Assembly (NCBI RefSeq): GCF_021502655.1 | Contig: NZ_JAKFFT010000002.1 | Location: forward strand, 1 to 64,000 | Origin: Dyadobacter sp. CY347 | Lineage (GTDB): Bacteria > Bacteroidota > Bacteroidia > Cytophagales > Spirosomataceae | DNA length: 64,000 nt | Reading direction: 5' to 3' | Shown here: piece by piece, positions 42,419-52,734 of the stretch | Position numbering within the stretch: the first letter of the stretch is position 1 | Layout: the number at the start of each line of letters is the position of its first letter | Made by a program: the position numbers and the translations under genes | The notes under the pieces: generated by a model | What the model was told of the DNA's origin: nothing | The model's database searches: none | Seen by the model: the letters and a program-made list of their open reading frames with translations, nothing else

Positions 42419-45400
42419 ATGATCACAAAATATAGAGGCGCCGTGCACGCGGCAGTCGTTTTTACTTTCCTGTTCTTGATTTCTTCCTGCAAGGATTCCA
42501 GCAAACCGGACGGCTTATTTGAGGAAATGGACGCGTCGGCAACGGGCATCGATTTCGTCAATAAAGTAGAGGATAAAGAGGATATCAACATCTTCAATTA
42601 CCGGAATTTCTACAATGGCGGCGGCGTTGCGATCGGGGACATTAACAATGATGGCTTGCCCGACATTTACTTCACCGCCAACATGGGCGATAATAAGCTC
42701 TATCTGAACAAAGGCAACTTCAAATTCGAAGACATTACCGACAAAGCCGGCGTTGCGGAACCAACAAAATGGAGCACGGGCGTGGTGATGGTCGACATTA
42801 ATGGTGACAATTTGCTGGACATTTACGTCTGCAATGCAGGTTACCAGAAGTTTGTCAACAAGCAAGGAAACTCGCTATACATTAATAACGGCGACCAGAC
42901 GTTCACAGAATCGGCCGCAAAATATGGCCTGAACGAAACCGGTTACACCACACACGCAGCATTTTTGGACTATGACCTGGACGGCGATCTCGACGCCTAC
43001 ATTCTTAACAACAGCTTCATTCCCGTAAACACGCTCAACTACGCCAACGACCGAAACATGCGCGCGAAAGACTGGCCTGTAAAGGACTTTCTGAAAGGTG
43101 GTGGTGATAAATTACTGCGGAACGACAACGGAAAATTCGTAGACGTGAGCCAGGAAACAGGCATTTACGGGAGTTTAATTGGCTTTGGTCTGGGCGTGAC
43201 AGTGGGCGACATTAACGGCGATCAATATCCCGACATTTACATCTGCAACGACTTTTACGAAAAGGATTATTTGTATATCAATCAAAAAGACGGCACATTC
43301 TCGGAAGAGCTTGAAAAGCGCGTAAAACACACCAGTTTGGCCTCCATGGGCGCAGATATGGCGGACATTAACAACGACGGCTATCCAGAACTTTTCGTCA
43401 CAGACATGCTTCCGCGCGACGAATACCGTTACAAAACGACCACTTCTTTTGAAAACCATTATCTCTTCAATCTTAAAAAAGAGAAAGGATTTCACAACCA
43501 ATACATGCAGAACAGCCTGCAATTTAACAACCAGGATGGTACATTCAGCGAAATAGCGAATTACTCGGGCGTTGCGGCGAGCGATTGGAGCTGGGGCGCG
43601 TTAATGTTTGATGCTGATAATGATTCCAAAACGGACATTTACGTTTGCAACGGCATTTATCATGACATTCTGGATCAAGACTTTATCGATTTTTTTGCCA
43701 ATGAAGTGACGCAGAAAATGGTGATGTCGGGCGAAAAGGAAAATATGCAGAACATTATTGATAAGATGCCTTCAAACCCTGTTCCTAACAACTTTTTCCA
43801 CAACGAAGGAAATTTGCAGTTTAAGGAGCGCGCGGATGAGTTTGGGTTGGGTGAAAAGTCGTTTTCAAATGGCGCGGCTTACGCGGATCTGGACAATGAC
43901 GGCGATCTGGACCTTGTTGTTAACAATGTGAACCAGAGGTGTTTTGTATACAAAAACAAAAGCGAGGCGAAGCCTGAAAAAAACCATTATATCAAGCTCA
44001 AACTGGCTGGCGAAGGCAAAAACACTTATGCAATTGGTTCCAAGATCGAGGTTTTTGCGGGTAAGCAGGTTTTTAGCAAGCAAGTAAACCCGGCGCGTGG
44101 ATTTCAGTCCAGCACGGAATATCCGATCACGATTGGCTTGGGGAAAATCGCTTCCATTGATTCCATTCGCATTATTTGGCCAAACAGAAAAGTGACCAGC
44201 CATCCGAAAGTTGCTGCTGACACGATGCTGAACTTCAAGATCAATAACTTGGGAGCGGACTTTGCCAATCCAGTCCAATCAAAGACAATGTTGCTTACGC
44301 AAGTTGCCAGTGATGGTTTTGATGCGCATCAGGAAGATAAATACGAAGATTTTTATCACGAACGCAATATACCGATGCTGCTGTCGCAGGAAGGTCCGAA
44401 GGCCGCAATCGGCGATGTGAATGGCGACGGGCAGGCGGACGTTTATGTTTGCGGCGCGAAAGGGCAGGGCGGGCAATTGTATCTGCAAATAGGCGCTTCT
44501 TTCGTGAAATCAACGCAAAAAGTTTTCACAGATCTGGCTGGTTTTGAAGACACAGCGGCCACGTTTTTCGATGCAGACGGTGACGGTGATCTCGATCTGG
44601 TTGTGGGCAGCGGTGGAAATGAAACATTGGTTACCAGCCCGGATTTGCCTACGAGGCTTTATTTGAATGATGGGAAAGGCAATTTTGCCATCAATACGCG
44701 CGCATTACCGCCCAATTCCATGAACACCGCCGTGATCGTGGCGCATGATTATGACAATGATGGCGACATGGATCTTTTCGTGGGCAGCCGCAGTGTGCCG
44801 CGTGAATATGGATCAAGTCCGAGAAGTTATCTCTATCAGAATAACGGAAAGGGTGTTTTTAAAGAAGTAGGGAAGAACATTGCACCGGAACTAGCCAAAT
44901 TGGGCATGGTGCGCGATGCTTCCTGGGCGGATGTGGATGGCGATAAAATTAAAGAACTGATCGTTGCGGGCGACTGGATGGCGCCGGTGATTTTGAAATA
45001 TAATGGGGGAAAGTTTGTGCAAATGTCCTCTGGCCTCGAAGCTTATGCAGGCTTTTGGGGATGCCTGAAAGTGGCTGATATGGACGGAGATGGTGATCAG
45101 GACATTGTTTTTGGCAACATTGGCGAAAATTTTTCACTGAAAGCATCGGCTAATGCACCTTTGAAAATCTGGATTAATGATTTTAATAAAAATGGGACCA
45201 TTGAAAAAGTGGTGACCAAAACGGTCGACGAGCGCGATATGCCGATTTTGTTGAAACGAGAGTTGACCACGCAGTTTCCGTTCTTGAAGAAGGAGAGTTT
45301 GAAACACTCCGAATATGCCAACAAATCGGTGCAGGATCTTTTTCCCAAAGATTTGATGAAGTCGGCCGTTGAGAAATCGGTTAATTACCTGAAATCTGCG

Positions 45401-45775
45401 GTGGCCGTGAATGATGGGAAAGGTCGGTTTACATTAAAAGAATTGCCGCATATGGCGCAGATATCCTGTCTGAATGCCATAGAGAGTGCCGATGTAAATG
45501 CAGATGGCAAGCCGGATTTAATCGTTGGCGGCAATTACACGCATTTTATTCCACAACTCGGCGCACTCGATGCTTGCCGCGGCAATGTGCTGATTAACAA
45601 GGGGAATATGCAGTTTGATCTGCTGCTGAGCACGCAAAGTGGCTATGCCGTTGATGGCGAAGTGAAGCAGATCAGTCCGATCAACATTCAGGGTGCGCCT
45701 TACCTGATCAATTTGGTAAGCAATGCCAAGCCCGTTCTTTTTAAGATTAATAAGCCGCAACCGGCCAATTTGTAA
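42419..45775 (+). CDS. FG-GAP/VCBS repeat lipoprotein with ASPIC/UnbV domain (copy 1)
   Basis: This 1118-residue surface lipoprotein has lipobox FLISSC (about 19-24). It contains many FG-GAP/VCBS beta-propeller repeats with calcium-binding D-x-N-x-D-G loops (for example DINNDGLPDIYF, DINGDNLLDIYV, DYDLDGDLDAYI). Around residues 520-610 lies an ASPIC/UnbV-type section (AIGSKIEVFAGKQVF...RGFQSSTEYPITIGLG...IRIIWPNRK). Such proteins are probably two propellers with a carbohydrate- or protein-binding role at the cell surface. They are common beside SusCD pairs in this group and have no proven function. A second, paralogous copy follows 3 bp later. Confidence 0.9.
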   Translation: MITKYRGAVHAAVVFTFLFLISSCKDSSKPDGLFEEMDASATGIDFVNKVEDKEDINIFNYRNFYNGGGVAIGDINNDGLPDIYFTANMGDNKLYLNKGNFKFEDITDKAGVAEPTKWSTGVVMVDINGDNLLDIYVCNAGYQKFVNKQGNSLYINNGDQTFTESAAKYGLNETGYTTHAAFLDYDLDGDLDAYILNNSFIPVNTLNYANDRNMRAKDWPVKDFLKGGGDKLLRNDNGKFVDVSQETGIYGSLIGFGLGVTVGDINGDQYPDIYICNDFYEKDYLYINQKDGTFSEELEKRVKHTSLASMGADMADINNDGYPELFVTDMLPRDEYRYKTTTSFENHYLFNLKKEKGFHNQYMQNSLQFNNQDGTFSEIANYSGVAASDWSWGALMFDADNDSKTDIYVCNGIYHDILDQDFIDFFANEVTQKMVMSGEKENMQNIIDKMPSNPVPNNFFHNEGNLQFKERADEFGLGEKSFSNGAAYADLDNDGDLDLVVNNVNQRCFVYKNKSEAKPEKNHYIKLKLAGEGKNTYAIGSKIEVFAGKQVFSKQVNPARGFQSSTEYPITIGLGKIASIDSIRIIWPNRKVTSHPKVAADTMLNFKINNLGADFANPVQSKTMLLTQVASDGFDAHQEDKYEDFYHERNIPMLLSQEGPKAAIGDVNGDGQADVYVCGAKGQGGQLYLQIGASFVKSTQKVFTDLAGFEDTAATFFDADGDGDLDLVVGSGGNETLVTSPDLPTRLYLNDGKGNFAINTRALPPNSMNTAVIVAHDYDNDGDMDLFVGSRSVPREYGSSPRSYLYQNNGKGVFKEVGKNIAPELAKLGMVRDASWADVDGDKIKELIVAGDWMAPVILKYNGGKFVQMSSGLEAYAGFWGCLKVADMDGDGDQDIVFGNIGENFSLKASANAPLKIWINDFNKNGTIEKVVTKTVDERDMPILLKRELTTQFPFLKKESLKHSEYANKSVQDLFPKDLMKSAVEKSVNYLKSAVAVNDGKGRFTLKELPHMAQISCLNAIESADVNADGKPDLIVGGNYTHFIPQLGALDACRGNVLINKGNMQFDLLLSTQSGYAVDGEVKQISPINIQGAPYLINLVSNAKPVLFKINKPQPANL

Positions 45776-45778
45776 TTC

Positions 45779-48700
45779 ATGCTTTTTCAAAAAATACTTA
45801 CCAACATTCTGCTTTTCACTTTATTCCTGGCCGGTTTTTCCTGCTCCAAGGAAAAGGATATTGCCGAGTATGATTTTGACCTCCTAACCTCCGAAAAAAC
45901 CGGAATTGACTTTGCCAACACGCTGAAACCAACCAAGAATTTCAACATTTTCTATTATATGTATTTCTATAATGGAGGGGGCGTAGGCGCGGGTGATCTG
46001 AACAATGATGGTCTGATCGATTTGTGTTTTTCAGCTAACCAGGAGCCCAACCGCATTTACCTGAACAAGTCGGGCATGAAGTTCGAGGATGTGACGGAAA
46101 AGGCGAATTTTCAAGGGAATAAAGGTTGGTCTAATGGTGTGTCGATCGTGGACATTAACCAGGATGGCATGCTGGATATTTACATTAGTCAGGTTGGAAA
46201 TTTTGAGTCCATGAAGGGGCATAACCTGCTTTTTGTATGCCAGGAAATTAAAAATGGTGTGCCGGTTTATGCTGAGAAATCAAGGGAATATGGGCTGGAT
46301 TTGGTTGTTTTTGGGACGCAGGCTGTATTTTTTGATTATGATCTGGACGGCGATCTCGATATGTTTCAGCTGAACCATTCCGTCCATCAGAACGGGACAT
46401 TTGGCCGCAGGGCGCTTTTTGAGAATGTATATCATCCGCTTGCTGGCGATAAATTGTTCAGGAATGATAATGGGAAATACATTGAAGTGTCCAAAACGAC
46501 CGGCATTCACAGTTCCGCGTTGGGTTATGGCCTTGGTTTAGGCGTTGGCGACATTAATTTCGACGGCTATCCAGACATGTACATTGGCAACGACTTCCAT
46601 GAAAATGATTATTTGTATATCAACCAAAAGAACGGCGCGTTCCTGGATATGACCGATTCGTCGCTCATGCACACGAGCCAGTTTTCGATGGGCGTGGATA
46701 TCGGGGATTTGAACAATGATATTTTTCCTGAAATCGTCTCGCTGGATATGCTTCCTTCCAATTATGAGATCCTCAAAAAGTCGGAAGGGGAGGATATGTA
46801 CAGCATTTTCAAATACAAGATCCGGCAGGGTTATAATTACCAGTTTGCACGGAATAACCTGCAATATAACAATGGAAATGGCACATTAAGTGAAATTGGC
46901 ATGTATTCCGGCGTGCATTCCACGGACTGGTCCTGGGCAGCGCTTTTTTCCGATTTCAACAATGATGGCTTAAAGGATCTGTTCATTTCCAATGGCATTC
47001 CAAAGCGGATGAATGATACGGATTACATCAAATTCGTGTCGGATGATGTGGTTCAGGAGAAGATCAGGAACAAGAATTTTAACGAGAATGATCCTGGATT
47101 GGCGGATAAGCTGCCTGAAATCAAGCTTAATAACAAGTTTTTTGCCAACAAAGGTGATCTGGCATTCAAGGATATGGATGGACTAATCCGGAATGATCAG
47201 GTTTCCTATTCCAATGGCTCTGTTTACGCAGATCTGGACAATGATGGTGACCTGGACATTGTGACGAATAACATCAATGAGAAGGCATTCATCTACGAAA
47301 ACCTGAATGATAAAAAGGTGGATAGAGGTGATTTCTCGCGTGTTTATCTAAAAGGAAAAGCGGGTAATGTGAATGCGATCGGCACCAAATGTCTGGTTTT
47401 CAAGAAAGATAAAGTGCTGAGTTTTGAGAAATTCCCGGTTCGTGGTTTCCAGTCGAGCATGGAAGTGCCAATGAACATTGGATTGGGCAAAAAAGCAGAT
47501 GTGGATTCCATGTTTGTGATCTGGCCGGATAACCGTTTTCAGGTTTTGAAACAAGGCGATTTAAGGGATTCATTGTTATTGGTTTACAAAAATAACCTGC
47601 CCGTTTTTGACTATCAGAAATTCAAAACAAGCCGGGAATCGAAGGATTACACATATGAAGACATTGCCGCACAACTGGGTGTGAATATAAAGCATGAGGA
47701 AAATAACTTCGTAGAATTTGACCGCAACTCGCTCATTCCGTTTGAAGTAACCGCCGACGGGCCAGCCCTGGCCATTGCCGACATTAACCATGATGGATTG
47801 GACGACATTTTCGTTGGTTCGTCGAAAAGGCATCGCAATCATTTGTTCCTGCAAACTAATGCGGGCATTTTCAAAGAATCGATGCAGCCTGCGTTGCTGA
47901 AAGACAGCACTTATGAGGAGATTAGCGCAGAATGGGTGGACGTGAACCGGGATGGACATTTGGACCTGGTTATTGCAACAGGCGGCAATGAATACTCCAA
48001 CAACTCTGAGTTTCAAATGCCGCGCATTTATCTCAATGATGGCAAGGGAAATCTGAGTGCGAAAGCGGATGCATTTACCAACATTTACGTGACCGCTTCC
48101 TGCGTTGTGCCGTTCGATTTCACGGGCGACGGCATTGTGGATCTGTTCATTGGCGGTCGCGCCGTGCCGCTTAATTATGGTGAAATTCCCAAATCCTATT
48201 TGCTGAAAAACGATGGTTCGGGCAAGTTTACGGATGTGACGAGCCAGTATGCCAGGGAGTTATCTTCGATTGGTTATGTGAAAAATGCGAAACTGGCCGA
48301 TCTGGACAAAGACGGCGATCAGGATCTTTTGCTGGCATTGGAATGGGACGGGATTGTGATGATGCAGAATAATGGAAAGAGCTTTTCCAAGAAAATGCTG
48401 ACCGACAAAAAAGGCTGGTGGAATTTCGTCATGCCTTACGATTTTGATGGGGACGGCGATCTGGACATTCTGGCTGGAAACCTGGGTTTGAACAGCAGAA
48501 TGAAGGCCAACGCGGAACAGCCTGTGAAAATGTATATCAATGATTACGACGGCAACGGCCGAAAAGAACCCTTGCTAACTTATTATCTGAATGGTAAAGA
48601 AGCCCTTTTCCCGACCAAACTTGAAATGGAAAAGCAGATGCCGGTCATACGCAAGAAATACATTTTTGCAACCGATTTTGCAAAAGCCGGCCTGGGCGAT

Positions 48701-49129
48701 CTGGTAGGAGAGGACAAGCTGAAAGAAGCGCAGGTTTTATCCGCCGATTACTTCCAGAATGCAGTTTTGGTGAATGATGGAAAAGGGAATTTTGAGGTTA
48801 AACCATTGGGATACAAAGCACAATGGACCCCATTTTACGATGCACAGATCATTGACGCCAATGGTGATAAGCTGCCCGATGTGCTGATTATGGGCAATTT
48901 TTATAACTGCAACATTCAAATGGGCCGCTATGACAGCGATTTTGGAACTGTCCTCATCAACCGCGGCAACTGCAATTTTACGCCTGAATCATTGAAAGGT
49001 TTACAGGTCAAAGGGCAGGTTAAACACTTAAAAAACATCAAATTGAAAAGTGGCAATGCGATCGTGGCTGCTCGAAATGATGATAAGCTGGTTGTGATCC
49101 GCAGAAAAAGCGATCCGGTCAAAAAGTAA
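45779..49129 (+). CDS. FG-GAP/VCBS repeat lipoprotein with ASPIC/UnbV domain (copy 2)
   Basis: This 1116-residue lipoprotein has lipobox LAGFSC (about 18-23) and the same plan as the gene before it: repeats such as DLNNDGLIDLCF, DINQDGMLDIYI and DYDLDGDLDMFQL, then an ASPIC-like segment (AIGTKCLVFKKDKVL...RGFQSSMEVPMNIGLG...MFVIWPDNR), and more propeller repeats. Shared phrases (NDFxENDYLYINQK, SDWSWGAL-like STDWSWAAL) show the two are tandem paralogues that have since diverged. Its 3' end overlaps the convergent TonB receptor gene by 11 bp. Confidence 0.9.
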   Translation: MLFQKILTNILLFTLFLAGFSCSKEKDIAEYDFDLLTSEKTGIDFANTLKPTKNFNIFYYMYFYNGGGVGAGDLNNDGLIDLCFSANQEPNRIYLNKSGMKFEDVTEKANFQGNKGWSNGVSIVDINQDGMLDIYISQVGNFESMKGHNLLFVCQEIKNGVPVYAEKSREYGLDLVVFGTQAVFFDYDLDGDLDMFQLNHSVHQNGTFGRRALFENVYHPLAGDKLFRNDNGKYIEVSKTTGIHSSALGYGLGLGVGDINFDGYPDMYIGNDFHENDYLYINQKNGAFLDMTDSSLMHTSQFSMGVDIGDLNNDIFPEIVSLDMLPSNYEILKKSEGEDMYSIFKYKIRQGYNYQFARNNLQYNNGNGTLSEIGMYSGVHSTDWSWAALFSDFNNDGLKDLFISNGIPKRMNDTDYIKFVSDDVVQEKIRNKNFNENDPGLADKLPEIKLNNKFFANKGDLAFKDMDGLIRNDQVSYSNGSVYADLDNDGDLDIVTNNINEKAFIYENLNDKKVDRGDFSRVYLKGKAGNVNAIGTKCLVFKKDKVLSFEKFPVRGFQSSMEVPMNIGLGKKADVDSMFVIWPDNRFQVLKQGDLRDSLLLVYKNNLPVFDYQKFKTSRESKDYTYEDIAAQLGVNIKHEENNFVEFDRNSLIPFEVTADGPALAIADINHDGLDDIFVGSSKRHRNHLFLQTNAGIFKESMQPALLKDSTYEEISAEWVDVNRDGHLDLVIATGGNEYSNNSEFQMPRIYLNDGKGNLSAKADAFTNIYVTASCVVPFDFTGDGIVDLFIGGRAVPLNYGEIPKSYLLKNDGSGKFTDVTSQYARELSSIGYVKNAKLADLDKDGDQDLLLALEWDGIVMMQNNGKSFSKKMLTDKKGWWNFVMPYDFDGDGDLDILAGNLGLNSRMKANAEQPVKMYINDYDGNGRKEPLLTYYLNGKEALFPTKLEMEKQMPVIRKKYIFATDFAKAGLGDLVGEDKLKEAQVLSADYFQNAVLVNDGKGNFEVKPLGYKAQWTPFYDAQIIDANGDKLPDVLIMGNFYNCNIQMGRYDSDFGTVLINRGNCNFTPESLKGLQVKGQVKHLKNIKLKSGNAIVAARNDDKLVVIRRKSDPVKK

Positions 49130-51509
49130 AATTATAGGCAACGGTTGCAATCGGCGTTGCGAAAATATTCAGCTGATAACTTTTGGTAACAGCATTCTCC
49201 GTCTTGAAAAACACGGAATAGGCGTTTTTACGCGCGTACAGATTGTAAATCGAGAATGTCCAATGTCCCTGCCACCTGCGGTTTTTCATACTCGGATTGT
49301 AAATGTTCCAGGCAAAATCGAGGCGGTGATAATCGGGAATGCGCTTGTTGTTTCGCTTGTCGTAAAACGGGTAGACGTTGTTTTGATAATTGATAAAACC
49401 AATCGGCTCGGAATAGGGCCTTCCGGTGCTGTATGCAAAGGTGAAGCCAAAAGAATTGTGGCTGTCGACCGTAATGTCGAGTGAAGCGTTGAATGTGTGT
49501 GGTTTGTCGTAATTGGCTGGATACCAATCTCCCCGGTTCACTTTTTCAATCAATGCGGCGTCTTCATCCACAATGTTCAGGGATCTTGCATAAGTATAAT
49601 TTGCCCAGCCTTTTAGCTTCCCTTTTTTCTTGGAAAGCATCATTTCCAGCCCGTAGGACTTGTTTTTGCCCTGGACCATTTGTGTTTCGGGATATTGCTG
49701 CAACAGAAAGTCCGCGCCGGGCTTGTAATCAATGATGTTTTTGGCATTGCGGTAATAACCTTCCAGCGTAATCTCATAAATGTTGTCATCAAACGACTGG
49801 TAAAATCCAGCGGTAAACAGATGGCTGATCTGCGGCTTAATGTGCGTATCGCTTGTTTTCCAGCGCGAAGTCGGGATCGGCGTGGCCGTGTTGGAAACCA
49901 CCTGAATGTATTGCCGCATGAGATTATAGCCGAATTTCAGGGAAATGCGGTCGTTCAGGGCATAACGCAGTCCTACGCGTGGTTCCGGCCCGCCATATGC
50001 TTTGGAAACTTTTCCCTTGTTGTAAACCGTCGAGTCCACAACCGAAAAATCGTCTCTCGGCTGTCCTGGCAGATAATTTCTGACCACAGCCTTGCCCGTC
50101 GCCATGAAGAATGAATAACGTAATCCGAGTGAAACAGCCAGTTTTTTGGAAAAATTAATCTCATCATCCGCATACCAAGCCACTTCGTTGGCGTGCTCGG
50201 TGGGTGTGCCGATGTAATTGACGCTCTGGCTCAATCCCGGCTGCAAAGTCCCCGGGGCGATCACATATTGGGTGCCGATAAATCCGGTTTCAAACTTGTG
50301 GTTAGACAGCTGATAGTTAATGTTGGACTTGATCTGACGCTGTTCCACAGCGGATTCCAGTTTTACCACATTGCCCGTTTCCTTTTCTTTTGTACCAATG
50401 TCCGGCGCGTATTTGGCATAAATAGCTGTCGTTTGAATGCTAACCTCCGGACTGATCACGTGCAGCCAGCGCAGCATGCCATTGGTTGTAATGTGCCTGT
50501 AATAAGTGTCGGTTCCGACAACATTGGGCAGGTTGGTGAGCAAGTCTGTTTTGAAATAATCATTGCTATAATAGCCCATAAAAGTGAGCGTATTCTTGTT
50601 ATTGATCTTCCAGAAAGACTTCGCAGAAAGCTCCCCAAACTTGGCGCTGATACTATTAAGCTGTTTATCAAGTTTTGGTAATATAAAATCATTGAATGCA
50701 CCGCGGCCGGCTACATAAATGCCCAATTTTCCTTTAATAATCGGCACATCAACCATTAACCGGTTCGAAACAAGGCTTATTCCACCTTCCAGCCGCAACT
50801 TTTCCAGATTAGGGTTTTTGGTAGAAATATCCAGAACAGAGGCAACACGTCCGCCAAAACGCGCCGGCACATTGCCCTTGTAAAGATCCAGGCTATTTAC
50901 TGTGTTGGGCGGAATGACAGAAAACAGTCCAAACATGTGTGTAGGATTGAAAATGGGCGTGTCGTCCAGTAAAATCAATGTTTGATCCGTTGTTCCACCT
51001 CTGATATTAACACCATTGGAAGCCTCGCCGACGCTGGAAACACCCGGCAGCATTTGCAGGCTGCGCAATATATCCAGCTCGCCAAAGGCCGATGGCAGCT
51101 TTTCGAGCGTCTTAATGTTGATTTGTAATGAGCCAAGAATGGGCGCCCGAATGGTCTGGTCAAATCCTTTGCTGGTAATGATCACTTCTTCCAGCTGACT
51201 CGATGTTGTGGTCAGTAACACATCGAAATGCGCTTTTTGGGTGCCGCTTTTGATAAAAACCTTGAATGCCTCGTAACCCACGTGCCGGATCACCAGCACA
51301 TGGTCGCCATTGGGCAGGTTAATGGTGAAATTGCCCTTCGCATCCATCTCCGCCGCCGACCAGCTTTTACGGTAATCGATCACAATGCTTGCACCCGGCA
51401 AAGGCGCAAGCGTGGCCGAATCACGCACGGTGCCCGTGATTGTGAGACCCTGCGCGAACGTGGGAGTAATGTTAACCAATAAGAACAGCAGCGCGTATAA
51501 TGGCTTCAT
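49119..51509 (-). CDS. TonB-dependent outer membrane receptor (partner of DUF4249)
   Basis: This 796-residue receptor has a signal peptide (1-19, ending TFAQ) and a carboxypeptidase-regulatory-like domain (ITGTVRDSATLAPLPGASIV, ~24-110). Its plug contains RGGTTDQTLILLDDTPIFNP, and the 22-strand barrel ends VAYNFTF. Receptors of this class recur with a DUF4249 lipoprotein, which may play the part SusD plays for SusC. It is the last gene of an operon headed by a GH31 glycosidase. The ligand may be an oligosaccharide released by that enzyme, but that is inference. Confidence 0.9.
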   Translation of the reverse strand: MKPLYALLFLLVNITPTFAQGLTITGTVRDSATLAPLPGASIVIDYRKSWSAAEMDAKGNFTINLPNGDHVLVIRHVGYEAFKVFIKSGTQKAHFDVLLTTTSSQLEEVIITSKGFDQTIRAPILGSLQINIKTLEKLPSAFGELDILRSLQMLPGVSSVGEASNGVNIRGGTTDQTLILLDDTPIFNPTHMFGLFSVIPPNTVNSLDLYKGNVPARFGGRVASVLDISTKNPNLEKLRLEGGISLVSNRLMVDVPIIKGKLGIYVAGRGAFNDFILPKLDKQLNSISAKFGELSAKSFWKINNKNTLTFMGYYSNDYFKTDLLTNLPNVVGTDTYYRHITTNGMLRWLHVISPEVSIQTTAIYAKYAPDIGTKEKETGNVVKLESAVEQRQIKSNINYQLSNHKFETGFIGTQYVIAPGTLQPGLSQSVNYIGTPTEHANEVAWYADDEINFSKKLAVSLGLRYSFFMATGKAVVRNYLPGQPRDDFSVVDSTVYNKGKVSKAYGGPEPRVGLRYALNDRISLKFGYNLMRQYIQVVSNTATPIPTSRWKTSDTHIKPQISHLFTAGFYQSFDDNIYEITLEGYYRNAKNIIDYKPGADFLLQQYPETQMVQGKNKSYGLEMMLSKKKGKLKGWANYTYARSLNIVDEDAALIEKVNRGDWYPANYDKPHTFNASLDITVDSHNSFGFTFAYSTGRPYSEPIGFINYQNNVYPFYDKRNNKRIPDYHRLDFAWNIYNPSMKNRRWQGHWTFSIYNLYARKNAYSVFFKTENAVTKSYQLNIFATPIATVAYNFTF

Positions 51510-51520
51510 TCACAGATCAT

Positions 51521-52732
51521 TTATTGCGTCCATTTCCAGTCTTTTGGCAAAAACGGCGTGCGCGACCGGCTTTTTTTACAAATCGCCAGCGGGATGTAAG
51601 GCCGCCCGGCTGAGCGCTCTTCCAGGATCGGGTCGCGATTGTGGATCGTTTTGAAAAGCTGGTTCAAAACGGCCGCATTCTTGATGTTTTTCCGCCAAAG
51701 CATAGTCCTGTATTCCGCAACGGACGAAGCCGTGAAGAACCCGATGATCAGTTCGTTTTTGTCTTTCTGGTTGGTGACATTTCCCTGGATCGGCGCAGGC
51801 GGCGTGTCGGCGAGCGTTCCTGAGTTACTGGCCTGATCCTGAATGAGTTTTAAAAAGCGGTAAGCATTGGGTGTGAGCGAGTTTTGCTGCAAGCTTACCA
51901 GGCATGGATTGGATTGCAAAAGCGGGATTTGCGCCACGAGTTTGTCCTTTTGTCCTTGTCCGTTGGTATAAATGTCTGAGAAAATGGTGATGTCTTTGCT
52001 GTAAAAAATGTCCCAGCAAAGGTCCTCGCAAGTGTAATCGTAAATGTCGTTGTATTTCAATGTCAGGTCCGTAAAGCAGTCGCCATCTACGCCATTCTCA
52101 GCATCAAAAAGATAGTATTTTCCCTGGTTGCAGGTTGTGCACGTTTTCTGCAATTCCCAGAGCGTCCATTGCCAGCGGTAAAAGTTCTTTTCGCCCGCCG
52201 GATCATCAAAATCTAGATAAATGTCGTTGCTGGGCGTGAATTCGCCATAATATTCAGAAAGCTTCGGGATTCCTTTTGGATTGAAAACATCGTAAGCACG
52301 CTTCACCGGGGAAACCGGCGGCATGATTTCGGCAGAGGATTTGTAATATTTTCCATTCTCCGTCAAAAATTCCAGCTCATAAGCGTCGCCTACTTTTCCT
52401 TTAAAATTCGCAGGCAACTGATAAATGCCCGGTTCAGTTTCGGCAAGGTTCAGGACCTGCGAACCGTTTATAATCACCTTTGCCTTCGCTTTTTCGAGCG
52501 GCAATGTGGAAAGGCCCTTGGTCCAGATCGTCTGTGTAAATTCAGAACTTTCGTTGGTTGCCTCCGGGTTGGTTTTGGACAATGAAATATACTGCGGCAC
52601 ATCCAGATCCGTAATTACGCCGTCCACCACAATGTACTCTTTTGCACTCTCGAAATTAACGCTATAAGGCTCCACACAGGCTGTAATGCCGGTTATCAGG
52701 AAAGTCAGCAGTAATGAAAGCCTGTAATTCAT
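51521..52732 (-). CDS. DUF4249 domain lipoprotein
   Basis: This 403-residue protein has a lipobox ITAC at about residues 16-19 and the DUF4249 opening EYIVVDGVITDLDVPQYISL. The middle holds clustered cysteines (QKTCTTCNQGKYY, DGDCFTD, DYTCEDLCWD) that may form disulfides outside the inner membrane. DUF4249 proteins accompany a TonB receptor of the type encoded 11 bp downstream. A role as the receptor's surface lipoprotein partner is likely but unproven. The C-terminus (YIPLAICKKSRSRTPFLPKDW) is polar. Confidence 0.85.
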   Translation of the reverse strand: MNYRLSLLLTFLITGITACVEPYSVNFESAKEYIVVDGVITDLDVPQYISLSKTNPEATNESSEFTQTIWTKGLSTLPLEKAKAKVIINGSQVLNLAETEPGIYQLPANFKGKVGDAYELEFLTENGKYYKSSAEIMPPVSPVKRAYDVFNPKGIPKLSEYYGEFTPSNDIYLDFDDPAGEKNFYRWQWTLWELQKTCTTCNQGKYYLFDAENGVDGDCFTDLTLKYNDIYDYTCEDLCWDIFYSKDITIFSDIYTNGQGQKDKLVAQIPLLQSNPCLVSLQQNSLTPNAYRFLKLIQDQASNSGTLADTPPAPIQGNVTNQKDKNELIIGFFTASSVAEYRTMLWRKNIKNAAVLNQLFKTIHNRDPILEERSAGRPYIPLAICKKSRSRTPFLPKDWKWTQ

Positions 52733-52734
52733 GA

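Noticed and set aside
42600..49000. Regularly spaced repeats that might suggest a CRISPR or tandem DNA repeat
   Set aside because: They are coding calcium-loop motifs of FG-GAP/VCBS repeats, different at DNA level and without constant spacers.
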